Below are positions 45,159 through 55,234 of a stretch of DNA of 64,000 bases, piece by piece. Position 1 is the first letter of the stretch. Each line of letters begins with the position of its first letter. The DNA lies in the NCBI GenBank assembly GCA_021234155.1, contig JAJEKV010000001.1:36318826-36382825 (forward strand). Reading direction: 5' to 3'. The notes beneath the pieces are model-generated. The model saw only the letters and a list, made by a program, of their open reading frames with translations. It was not told where the DNA came from and did no database searches. Origin of the DNA: Isoetes taiwanensis. Its lineage: Eukaryota; Streptophyta; Lycopodiopsida; Isoetales; Isoetaceae. Position numbers and translations under genes: made by a program.

Positions 45159-46799
45159 TGTGACGTTCGGGATTATACGGTCCCGGGGCGTATCTTTATC
45201 TTGCCACGCCGCATTACGCCATCCCGACTGACGTGTACGCCGACATATAGCCAAGTGGGTAGCCCTAGGGGGCAACTTGCTAGAAATGTGCATTGGCATT
45301 AATGGGCACATCTCTCAATGTACACATACATTTCCATATGGACACCTTATGCCAAGTGGGCCATACCCATAGGTGCAATTAATGTGCACATTTTCCAATG
45401 TGCACCTTCATTAATGTGCACACATTTCTATGTGGGCACATTTTGCCACCTAGCCATTAATGGCAAGTGGGCCCATTCCCAATTATCCCACATGCCTAAA
45501 GGGGATAATTGGAAACCCTAGCCAACCCCTTGTCTATTAAAGGAGAGAAACCCTAAATTGCCCAATTTTCGTTTCTAGGGTTTTAGAACTCTGTTTTGGC
45601 TGCCTCAACAGCCAAAATCGCATCCCAGACCCTGCATGAGAGAGTTGCATCATTCGTTTCCCTTGATTCGAGCGTTTCAGCAGGATGGTCGAGCTCAGGT
45701 CAGGAGGAGCCACTCAAGGATCAGGTATTTGGCCAGCTAGATAGTCTAAACCCTATTTCAGTTATAGAATCAGTAGGTTTAGCCTATTAAATTGGCCATA
45801 ACAGCCTTCTAGATCCCTAGATACCAGCCTCTAACTAAAGAACCTAACTCTATGATATAGATTAGATCTTGTTCTTTAGTTCTCTTATGATGTATGTGGA
45901 TGATGTATCTCTATGAACTCCTTGTATTGGGAAGGGGGGTAGAGACCTAAAGCTTGGTAGTAGATGCTCCTAGATTAGCCTCTCTAGCACACAATAGATT
46001 CGCCTTGTGTACAAGAGCCACACCAGGGTTGTGGGTGAGGGGCCGGACCGGCCGAGAAGGAGGGTTCTGTCGACTCTTGAACGATCCCTCGGTGTGTAAA
46101 GCCTACCAGGATCATTGTGACTAGGTGCGATGGCTGGCCTCGCTTGCGTGTGGGCAAGGCATGGGCTCGACACCCGTGAAGTGGTGTTCACTTTCCGGTG
46201 GGTTGGTCGAATAAGGGCGGTGGCCCTCTAGTCACCTTGAGTCGCCAGGTAGATCTGCGGAGGGAGGCGATCCCTACCGCCCCATCGAACTGGGAGGATG
46301 AACCCGGAATAGCCCTTTCGGCTATGCATCCGTGGGCTCTGATCGGGTCCCAACACTTTTCAACCTACTCGCAAAGTGTGCAATGGAGGGGCGGATGGAG
46401 TGGACAACCCTACGCCATGTTCTTATGCCGACCAAATCCATTGCCATGAATTGCATGCGCAATGATCTCGGAGACCCAAGTCGCCGGGTCATTCCCTTGA
46501 GTCTGAGCCTTGGGTAGAACTCCCCATATGTATTGTGCTCACCTTGTTTATGCAGATGTGATGGACCACCCTTCGAGGTGGCTATGTGCTTATGTTATAT
46601 ACTGACATGTATGTTTACGCTTCCGCAGCTAGGTAGACCCTGAGGGAGACGGGGTAAATGACCCCTTCACTCTTCCCACTGGAACCCGTCACGGTTGCAG
46701 TATTAGGTGGGGGGCCCTATATCGGCATGGAGCTGGTATGGGGGATGAACTCCTGTTTGTGTACGGTGAGTGCACCGTATACGAGTAGGGGACGTCACA
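45159..46799 (+). repeat. 3' LTR of the chromovirus
   Basis: 1641 bp, starting TGTGACGTTC and ending GACGTCACA, so its own ends are perfect 7-bp inverted repeats. It lacks short pieces present in the 5' LTR (e.g. near the ATTAATGTGGGCACACA block) and differs by many small GC-rich indels. Confidence 0.92.
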
Positions 46800-46804
46800 C
46801 ACTC

Positions 46805-49050
46805 AGTGGCGTCGCCAAAGGACAGGCGTCCTCCGGGTTTTGGATGCACCCTGAACTATCGGAAGCAAGTAGGATATGAGGTGGTGCTTGAACGTGAGCT
46901 ACAGGGGATTGATGCCCTCTATACATTGCATGATAAGTGTGAATGGTTGGCGAATGCCTTACTCGCAACAGCCAGTGAATGCTTTGCAGCAAGAAAGCCC
47001 CCGCGAAGGGACACTGCGCAATTCCCTCAGAACCCCTGGTTTGACGCCGAATGTAAGGCTCTAAAGAGTCAGCTACACACCATCTTAGATCCACAGCTCC
47101 GGCAACAGGCCATTAGGGACTATAAGGCATTCTTGAAATCCAAAAAGCATCGCTACATTGCAGAAAATCAGCAACGCATGTTTGATCTGCTGATGACTGA
47201 GCCAAAAGCCTTATGGCGTAGAGTGCTGTATAAGAGGCATCAACCACCTGGCAATGTTACCTCAGACCAGTGGAGACAACGGTTGGAGGAGTTGTATGAC
47301 CCCCCAGGAGCAATCGCAGAGGTACCAGATCAGCCTAGGAGAAACACTACAGCTTTCAGAGGAGGACATCCACCAGGGTCTTAGGCATCTTGCTAATGGT
47401 AAAGCAAAGGACTTGCAGGGACTTCAGGCAGCTGTTGAAATGGGGTGGGCCAACTTTGCTCAGGCTTTGACAGGGATAATCAATCAGGCCATCAGAGAGG
47501 CCTCCCACAGGAATGGATAGTTAGCAAGATCACCCCTATTCATAAGACGGGAAGTAGGGATGACTCCACCAACTACCGTATGATCATGGTGAGCCCGTTA
47601 CTCGCAAAACTTCTGGCAGGTGTGCTAAAGAAGAAGTTAACGCAATGGGCTGAGGATGGTCAGGCAGGTTTTTGCCCTACAATGCACGACGTGACTTGTA
47701 TTGTTGTTTCGTGGATTTTAAGACGGCATATGATACGGTCCCTCGGGACCTGTTGTGGCAACGCTTGTAGGAGCTACATGTCCCACAGGATTTGAAGAAT
47801 GCCATCTACCGGCTCTATGACGGAATATATGCCACTTTGCCTGCGTCAGATCACCGGGTGAACAGCACCATAGGTGTTAAACAGGGATGTCCGTTATCTC
47901 CAACGCTTTTTGGACTCTATATTGACAAGTTGGAGACCTGGATGCAAGAACATGGAGGTAGTGGTCCGCAGTTGCCAGAGGCATATACAGTAAAACAGTT
48001 GCTCTATGCAGACAATCTGGGCTTATTGTCCCATACAGCTAGGAGTATGCAGGAACATTTGGATGCTCTCAGTCAATTCTGTGACATAGCAGGAATGACT
48101 GTCAACCAGCAGAAAACTAAGCTGTTGCCAATCCTGTCTGCGCAGCATGATATCCCAGGCTTCTATGGAGGACAAAGGATGGAAGTTGTAAGGACCTTTA
48201 AGTATCTGGGAATCGATTTCTCTGCTAACATGCTATGAGATGACTGTGTAGAAAGGAGGGTCAGCGGGGGATGGAAAGCCCTGTATGCAATGCAGAATAG
48301 CTGTTACAGAATAGACCTCTGCGATTGGGCACGCAAAGCACACCTGTTCCGAGCACTCGTTGAACCAGTATTGCTGTATGGGGTAGAGGTCTGGGGGCCG
48401 GCGATTAGCAAGGGCACTTGGGATAAGCTAGAGAGGGTACAGAAGGCTTTCCTGACATACAGCCTAGGCGTCAAGGACATGGTGCCTTATTCAATTTTGA
48501 TGTATGAGACTGGCTTTTGGCCCCTGCAGCATTCTGCTATGCACAGGCACCTTGCGTATTTCCATAAGGTTGATAGAATGGATGCACAACCGGGCTCTGT
48601 TATTGGCACAAGGGCCACAACGTCTGAAGAGAGTGTGGCAGGAACATTGTAGGGGATGGTTCGCAAGATGGTCCATAGACTATCAACAGATTATGGATAT
48701 GTCGGATATTGCGGAACAGGAGCTGCATTTGAATGAGCGCTTTGCTACGTCTCTGTGGGATGCGCTCACTCTTGCAAAGCCCAAAACAGAGCACTACCAC
48801 ACGCAGGTTAATCCGTCGTTTGAGCATGGCCCCCACCAGTACTTGAAGGCACATATCTCTACCAAGAAACGGAGAGCTATGGCTACAATAAGGACAGGGT
48901 CCCACCATCTCAGAATTGAGACATGCCGCTGGGGTACGGATGGAGGGCAGGGAATCCACCGGCATGAGAGATTATGCCAGTGCTATCACATGCAGATAGT
49001 AGAAGATGAACACCATGCTCTACAGGAGTGTCCGGCATATGCACACATCT
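46805..49050 (+). pseudogene. LINE ORF2 remainder: reverse transcriptase and C-terminal zinc motif
   Basis: Reading across frames: a linker with WFDAECKALKSQLH, then WIVSKITPIHKTGSRDDSTNYR (RT start), FVDFKTAYDTVPRDLLW near 47709 (motif A Asp) ending at an in-frame TAG, and GVKQGCPLSPTLFGLYID. Next comes LLYADNLGLL, where the catalytic YADD reads YADN, followed by FKYLGIDFSAN, LVEPVLLYGVEVWGPAI and the terminal CQCYHMQIVEDEHHALQECP zinc motif. Several frameshifts and the YADN change mark it as dead. Such RTs copy LINE RNA at a nicked target. Confidence 0.82.
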
Positions 49051-49390
49051 GAGCAGCTCATGCCGATCTCAGATGCTCTGAGATAGCAATTCATCAACTG
49101 CTGGCTTCGCCAATGGTTGCACGTCTTGCGTCCTACATTCTGCAAGTCTCTACCGTCAGAGAGTCCCTCACAGCATAGGGAATTTGAGCGCCCAGATAGG
49201 GACTCTGAACGCCTACTACAAGGGTTTTTCCTCCCACATGGGGGGTTTTTTCGTCCCAGTGGTAGAGACACATTGTACATGGTTTCTGTGGTTTTCTTTG
49301 GTGTTTGGATGCTTTCCGATATATTGTATGTCTATAACTGTCTCGTAGGCCAGTTGGCCTCCGTGGACGTTAAAATATACTTCCTTCCTT

Positions 49391-49620
49391 CCTTCCATAG
49401 GAAATGTCGTTATTTTTTTAATAGTACAATCTAGGAATATTCCATTCACCATAAACCCACATAATGTAATGACAAAAGACTTGGCTAATATTGATATTGA
49501 TCCATGTAACACGGTCAGCCCACAACAATTCTTGCAGAGCCATAAATTTTTCTGTTAGCAACCAATCTGCACCTGCTCAACAGCTCCACCGGATTAGACC
49601 TAATCTTGCAGGTCATGAGA
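49391..49620 (+). repeat. R1 unit resuming after the LINE, then interrupted again
   Basis: Starts at CCATAGGAAATGTCGT, exactly where the unit broke at 33334. It runs through the AACACGGTCA and GCCATAAATTTTTCT junction into the next unit, and breaks at GGTCATGAGAAT. Matching sequence resumes near 52122 with ATCTTATATGATATAG. Confidence 0.8.
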
Positions 49621-51730
49621 ATATCTAGCATAATAACAGGGGTTTTTTTTGAAAATTTTGTACACCTTTTCCAATGGTTTTACTATGATTTAGAGGTCGT
49701 ATTGCGTGGAGTGTACTAATGCGTACATCTAGATTGCGCACTAAATTTTCATCTTTTAATTCCACTTTCCTATGGTTTGACCCATGTTTCCATGACATCC
49801 AATTTCTTCCATGCCATTTCAACGGTTAAGATCAACCCTGTTACTTTTAATCTAAGGGCTCGTAATTTTTTTATGTTATTTTTCCTCACATCTCAGAGAT
49901 TACATGCACATGTCGAGCTGCTAGTTTTAGGGTTTCTCTTATTTTTCTAAGTTCTTTGCCCTAGTTTTTGCTTTGGTGATTGTGGATGCAATCCGACCTC
50001 CTACTTTTGTGCTTCTGGATTTTTATGAGATGGGCGCTTTTGGTTTCTTTGCCCATCTTTGGTACAACGGCAAAGTTAGACGGCAGTGGCTAGGGCAACA
50101 ACGGGGCTAGGACAGTCCACCGGAATGAAAAACTCTCATTTCCCTTTTGCTTCTATGCAGGATGGACGATTTACAGCTCAGATCGCAAGATATTCTTAAT
50201 GCAGGTGTACTATAGTCTCGCATTGTGTTGAGCCTGGGATATTCTAGAAGTCTGCAGAATTTGTGGCAGGTTTTTTTGCCCATCTTTGGTAGAGCAGCGA
50301 AGTTAGAAGATAGTGGTTAGAGCAAAAACAGTGGCTAGGACAGCCCATCAGAATGAAAAACTCTCATTTTCCCTTTGCTTCTATGCAGGACGGTAATCGG
50401 TCCATTCCATTGCCATATGTTATGTTGTGAATTTTCTATTGCAATTTCATTTGGACTTCCATCAACATCACAAAGCTTGTTTTCTCAGTTCCATCTACCG
50501 AAGTTGGTTTCCAGTAGTTGCATTTTGTTGACGCTGCAGTATTCTAGAAGTCTGCAGAATCTATGGGTTATGCGATCATAAAGTAAGCATTTGTTTGCAA
50601 TGATTTTTTTATTTTCACCATGCATACGCTCTTCTTACCCAAGTTTCTCAGTATCCCTTTTAGCTGCACAATGCAGCAACATTAATCGGTCCATTCCACT
50701 GCCATATGTTCCGTTCTAAATCTTCTATTGCAATTTCATTTGGACTTCCGTCAACATCACAAACCTTGTTTTCTCAGCTCCATCTATAGAAGCTGGTTTC
50801 CAGTAGCCCTGAATGCATTATGTTTTTGTCATATTCAAGCCATTATCTTATTATCTGAAAGCTTTGAGTTTTGTTAGTGTTTCTCCCATTCCTCATGTGC
50901 AATGCCATAGACAAATTAAAAGCTTTTTGTTTCTAGAAAAAATGAAAGAGTACTTTTAATTTCTCAATCAATCTAATGATGCAGGAAGCAAAAAAGAAAG
51001 CTGAGGAGGAAGAAAGTTTACACGCTCCTTGTTAGAAATCCAATTCACCACAAGGTTGTAAAATAAGGAATACCTTTTGCTGGTTATATATACATGTGCT
51101 TCAACTTTCTCATTTTTAAAATCTTGTGTGCTAGTTTCATAGTTGGAGTTTTAAGATCTTATGTGCTAGTTTGCTAGTTGGGACCGGAAATCAAGAGTAT
51201 ATAGAAGGGAGGAACTCCACGTGAATCCTCTTCTTAAAAATAGAAATCTAGCCTAGCAATAACCAAAGTGGTGAAAGTGATGTCATGTCCTTTATCCAGA
51301 TGTTATTTTCTTTATAAAGAATGTTATATATTCCTTCCTCAGCATGACTCCATACCAAGAACTCCAAGTCCATACCAACATTTTTTGTAGCATAGAATGT
51401 GGATTATAGAATTTATTTTTCATTGCAAATATCTTTCCACGTGACTACATAAGAACATTATTTATAGCGCGGAATGTGGAATTATGGCAAGTTGTTGATC
51501 CATGCAATCATCTTGGTATTTCAAACACAATAATAGCACTTCCAATTATGATGTTCATATGTGGCAATATCTGTATATCCGAGTTTTATGTACCATTATC
51601 CTTTTCTTTTTTGATGCAATAGAAAACCTTAAGAATGTGATTATAGTACAAAATTTATGTTCTTATGTCGATCTTTTTCTTTTAAAAATATGAATAATTT
51701 TTCCAAGGCCCCGAAGGGGCCAAAAAAAAT
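49621..51730. other. Insert within R1 with internal duplications, no recognised gene
   Basis: Two diverged duplications are visible. A block with GCCCATCTTTGGTA, GTGGCTAGG and AAAAACTCTCATTT, ending CTTCTATGCAGGA, occurs at about 50055-50165 and 50275-50392. A block with AATCGGTCCATTCCA, TTGCAATTTCATTTGGACTT and GGTTTCCAGTAG occurs at about 50393-50520 and 50685-50815. The copies look like exon-intron debris (CTTCTATGCAGGA resembles a splice acceptor), but no protein is recognised. Confidence 0.45.
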
Positions 51731-52122
51731 TTCATAACATAAACCATTAACCTTCACACTTATTATTAAATTCCACATGAAAAACCCCTTTGGTTTGGGT
51801 GCATATTCACATGGAGGGTGACGTAGGGTAGCGAGAGCCCCTAAAATTATGTTTCACATGTACAAAATGAACACCATATAGTACATTACCTCAAATCTTA
51901 TAGTATTTTGCAAATCTTCGTATACAGTATGGCAAATTTTGTACATGCATACCCCACAAACGAGAAACTTTATGCACGGTGTAGATCAAGGAATAAAGGG
52001 TGCATATGCCTATCCAACAGCTCTCGATGCCCGGAGTCACCCCCCGTGTGAATATGCACCCAAACCAAAGTGGGTTTTCATGGGGAATTTAATTATAAGT
52101 GTGAGGGTTAATGGTTTGTGAA
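51731..52122. mobile_element. Foldback MITE with about 90-bp inverted ends
   Basis: The left arm (51731-51823) and right arm (52036-52122) are inverted copies sharing AACCATTAACC, TCACACTTAT, ATTAAATTCC, CTTTGGTTTGGGTGCATAT and GGGTGAC. The roughly 210-bp centre has no coding capacity. The right end abuts resumed R1 sequence. Confidence 0.75.
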
Positions 52123-53345
52123 AAATCTTATATGATATAGTCATTATTTTTATCAAATAGTAAATGTCAATAAAAACTTATTTGCATGTTTTAGGAGTGT
52201 ATTGGCAAAGATGGACGATTGGGTTTCTGGTGAGGCCGTTGTAGCTTAGAGCTTCGAATCCTCCAATTCAAAGAGGAAGATTTCTTTCCTTCCTTATTTG
52301 TTTTTTTGTTTCCGTATCTCTGTCTTGTCATTCTAGCCCAACGGTTTTAGTGTGTTAACGGTAGCAACAGAAATGATTTGGGATCCCACTCCCTGCACTT
52401 TAAAATATACATAGCTAGCGAGATATTCACAGTTTGGGGGCCATGAGTGGGCTATATATTTCTATCCTGATGGAAAAGAGACCGAAGACTCTTTATGTGT
52501 ATCTGCGTTCAACACACTTTTGAGCGGAGGTACAGATGTGAGGGCTTTGTTTGAATCAACCCTTTTAGATCAGACTGGGAAGGGAAGGGATAAGGTGCAT
52601 AGCCATTTCAGTAGTTCTCTTGAAACAGGACCTTCAATGCTGCAACATGACAGCAGTATGTGATACGTCTTGTATAAATGCATGACTTTGAGACCATAGT
52701 CTTCTAAAAAGTGTATGTTTATTATGGCAATGCTCTTTTCAAACCATATATCCAATAGAGACTATAGGAAATGCCATGTCATTTTTTTGGGTAAAATGTT
52801 AATAGTACAATGCCAGGAATATTTCGTTCACCATAAACTCACATCGACAAAAGACTTCACTAATATTGATATTGATCCACAACGTAACACGGTCATCCCA
52901 CACCAGTTCCTATATAAAATAATACCAGGAATATTCTGTTCATCGATGGCTCGCAGGTAAGGTAACGCTGAAAAAAAAACCATAAACCCACATAATGTAA
53001 TGACAAAAGATGTTGCTACTACATAAGACGGTCATCCCACATGGTCACCTTATTTAAGACCACAAAAATAAGACCATGGTCATCCCACACGATCACCTTA
53101 TATAAGACCACGGTCACCTTATATAAGACCACGGTCACGGTGAAGCAGGAGAAGATGGCGAAGATGGCGAAGCAGGATCTTGTAAAAATTGTACGTTTAT
53201 TATGGCAATGCTCTTTTCAGACCATATGTCCAATAGAGATCTTAAGAAATGTCATGTCATTTCTTTGAGTACTTCATTTTTCATCTTAGGAAATTTAATG
53301 CCATGTCATTTTTTTGGCGATACGAAATGTCATATTATGCCATAA
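52119..53345 (+). repeat. R1 unit D, short form plus a promoter module
   Basis: Runs from TTATATGATATAGTCATTAT through a damaged tRNA-like segment (52219-52271), the TTTTAGATCAGACTGGGAAG and ACCATATATCCAATAGAGAC blocks, and a promoter module with TATTTAAG and two TATATAAG boxes at 53050-53130 followed by ATGGCGAAGATGGCGAAG. It ends near GCGATACGAAATGTCATATT without a U6 part. Confidence 0.75.
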
Positions 53346-54165
53346 AAGCAGAGTTTCATTAAAGTTGGAATTCTGAAGACAAGTTGGAATAATTTTTATA
53401 TAGTATACCTTGGAGGGTTATGTATACCTCAATACTTATAGTATGGTTATGTGTATTACAAAAGGTTATGTATACCTGTTGCATACTATGGTTATGTGTA
53501 TTACAAAAGGTTATGTATACCTGATAACAATAAGATTACAATAAGATAACAATAAGAGTACAACCAGATTACAATAAGATAACAAGTACTATTATTTTAC
53601 TATTACTTATATTACGGTTATGTGTATTACAAAAGGTTATGTGTACCTGTTGTATACTAACACAACCAGATTACAATAAGATAACAAGTAATATTATTCT
53701 TCTACTATTACTCACGAATGATGGAACTAGCGTAGCTCGCCCGGAGATCCTTTCGATCATGAACATTTGATACTCCCTATTCCACGGGAGATGGATGATA
53801 ACATCGACGGGATCGGGATAATGGCGAGGATTGAGAGCAACAGGTGGTGAGCAGGTCTTCAAGCGGTATATCTGCATTTCATGCACCGCTTGAAGTCCTC
53901 ATGATTCATCTTGCAAGTGATAGAATCACGTTCAAGACCGTAATAAGTCATAGCTAGGCGGAGGCCAATGTTGCTGCACTCGGCAATTTGATGTATATTT
54001 ATACCCACCAAAATTATTGATGGTATACCCACCAAAATTATTGATGGTATATACTCATCAAAATTATTGATAGTATATACATAGAAATTATTGGATCATA
54101 TACATGTATGGTACTCGTGATAAAGGCAATGAACACCAATAATTCACATCAATAATTTTACTTCA
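53341..54165. repeat. AT-rich region of short tandem repeats
   Basis: GGTTATGTGTATTACAAAAG followed by GTTATGTATACC recurs four times at 53448-53650, and ATTACAATAAGATAACAA recurs at 53533-53690. Then CCAAAATTATTGATGGTAT-type units recur three times at 54005-54085. A short inverted pair, CTTCAAGCGG and CCGCTTGAAG (about 53856 and 53886), forms a hairpin. Confidence 0.7.
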
Positions 54166-54209
54166 CTATAAAAGCAGCTCCATCAGGTGGTAGAGCTCAT
54201 TCATCTCCC

Positions 54210-54419
54210 ATGGCTTCCTTGCCTGATCGTCCAGAGAACATCCAATCCTTCAGGTGCTACCTTAGCTATAATGATCTGTGTGAATGCTACGAGAAATGGT
54301 ATCAAACTTGATCCATGGGCTGCGGTCCAAAGCAGATGGTCCCATGAGTGCTTGCGGGAAGCTCACTTTCGTGTTAAGGTCCACCTTTATTGGCTTCCCG
54401 ATCGGGAGATCTTTTGAGT
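54210..54419 (+). pseudogene. Small duplicated gene, copy 1
   Basis: TATAAAAG at 54167 precedes an ATG opening a 33-codon frame (MASLPDRPENIQSF, then YNDLCECYEKW) that stops at TGA. The next frame then continues with LDPWAAVQSRW and VKVHLYWLPDREIF. The same order, with a frame change at a different point, appears exactly 600 bp downstream. The protein family is not recognised; residues shared by the copies are a Cys before a Ser-x-x-DL motif, LDP, W and HL-W-LP. Confidence 0.45.
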
Positions 54420-54809
54420 GAATAGCATCACGTGCTTTGATGTTGATGATGAGTGAATCAGATCCGCTAAGGATATAATAATGACATGAGTACCTATGAA
54501 CTATGCAAATTTGTCTTTTATTTTCAATCACACCTATATTAGTCAAGCAAAGAATGACGAAAGTGAATCATCTATGATATGTATACCTAATATAAGCACT
54601 TATGATTTGTGTATCACATTAAGGATATATATAATATAAGCATAGTGAATATTAGTTGATGTATAGAATCTGAAAGTACATGATAGAATCATACCGCACG
54701 AAAGTACATGATACTTGTATACGCTCAATGATGGCGCTCTGATCCACCCCAATAATTTTACTTCACTATAAAAACAGCTCCATTAGGGGCTAGAGGTCAT
54801 TCGTCTCCC

Positions 54810-55051
54810 ATGGATTATTTTCCTTCTTCTATTCACCACATCGAGGCGATCAAGTGCTCGATGAGCCACTCTGATCTTGTTGGTTGCCTAGATAGGCATC
54901 TTCTTCTTGATCCCTACCAGAAGAAAAAGCTTTGGGGCCGAGATTCATTGCCCTGCGTCAATTGCGTGTTATGATCCATCTGATATGGCTTCCCGAGCGC
55001 ATGAGCTATGAGATATCGGGGATCACTACTACTCTGAGATCCCGAAGATGA
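54810..55051 (+). pseudogene. Small duplicated gene, copy 2
   Basis: TATAAAAA at 54767, in the same AATAATTTTACTTCACTATA context as copy 1, then ATG and a 54-codon frame (MDYFPSSIHH, SDLVGCLDRHLLLDPYQKKK). It stops at TGA, and an overlapping frame continues VMIHLIWLPERMSYEI. TATA box and ATG are both exactly 600 bp from those of copy 1. The conserved promoter with diverged coding sequence suggests that the copies were once both expressed. Confidence 0.45.
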
Positions 55052-55234
55052 TTGAATCACACATTCAACATATAAGCACTTTCGACCATCTTATCTATGA
55101 ATCATGTATGCATTTATATATTAAAGATGTAAGCGAGTTATATATGATCACAAATATAGTAATGTTATGTATTAAGATGAAAGATATGTATTACAAGTAC
55201 AAGATCTCATGTATTAAGATGAACAATGTGCTAT
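55052..55234. other. Spacer
   Basis: AT-rich, nothing recognised. Confidence 0.4.

Larger units (their letters stand above)
33437..46799 (+). mobile_element. Ty3/gypsy chromovirus, 13.4 kb, with two extra genes
   Basis: Long terminal repeats with TGTGACG...CG(T/C)CACA ends, the 5-bp duplication CACTC (33432-33436 and 46800-46804), a tRNA-Met primer site, a polypurine tract, and gag-protease-RT-RNase H-integrase in Ty3 order with a C-terminal chromodomain. Between PBS and gag are two additional genes with their own promoter-like regions, the first being histone H3-like. Most of pol up to the integrase core carries frameshifts, whereas the integrase-chromodomain frame and the H3-fold frame are long and open. 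At 13.4 kb it is large for the group because of the extra genes and 1.65-kb LTRs. Confidence 0.93.
33335..49390 (+). mobile_element. 5'-truncated LINE inserted in R1, itself split by the chromovirus
   Basis: The left piece (33335-33436) encodes the end of an apurinic-type endonuclease with SDHYPL, matching the SDHxP motif of LINE endonucleases. The right piece (46805-49390) continues the same reading frame once the chromovirus and one copy of CACTC are removed (LDWRHS on the left, HSVASPKDRR on the right). It then runs through reverse transcriptase and a C-terminal zinc motif to the 3' UTR and a (CTTC)n tail. The flanking R1 sequence is GTCCATTAGAGA on the left and CCATAGGAAATGTCGT on the right, as expected for insertion into one R1 unit. 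Confidence 0.85.
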
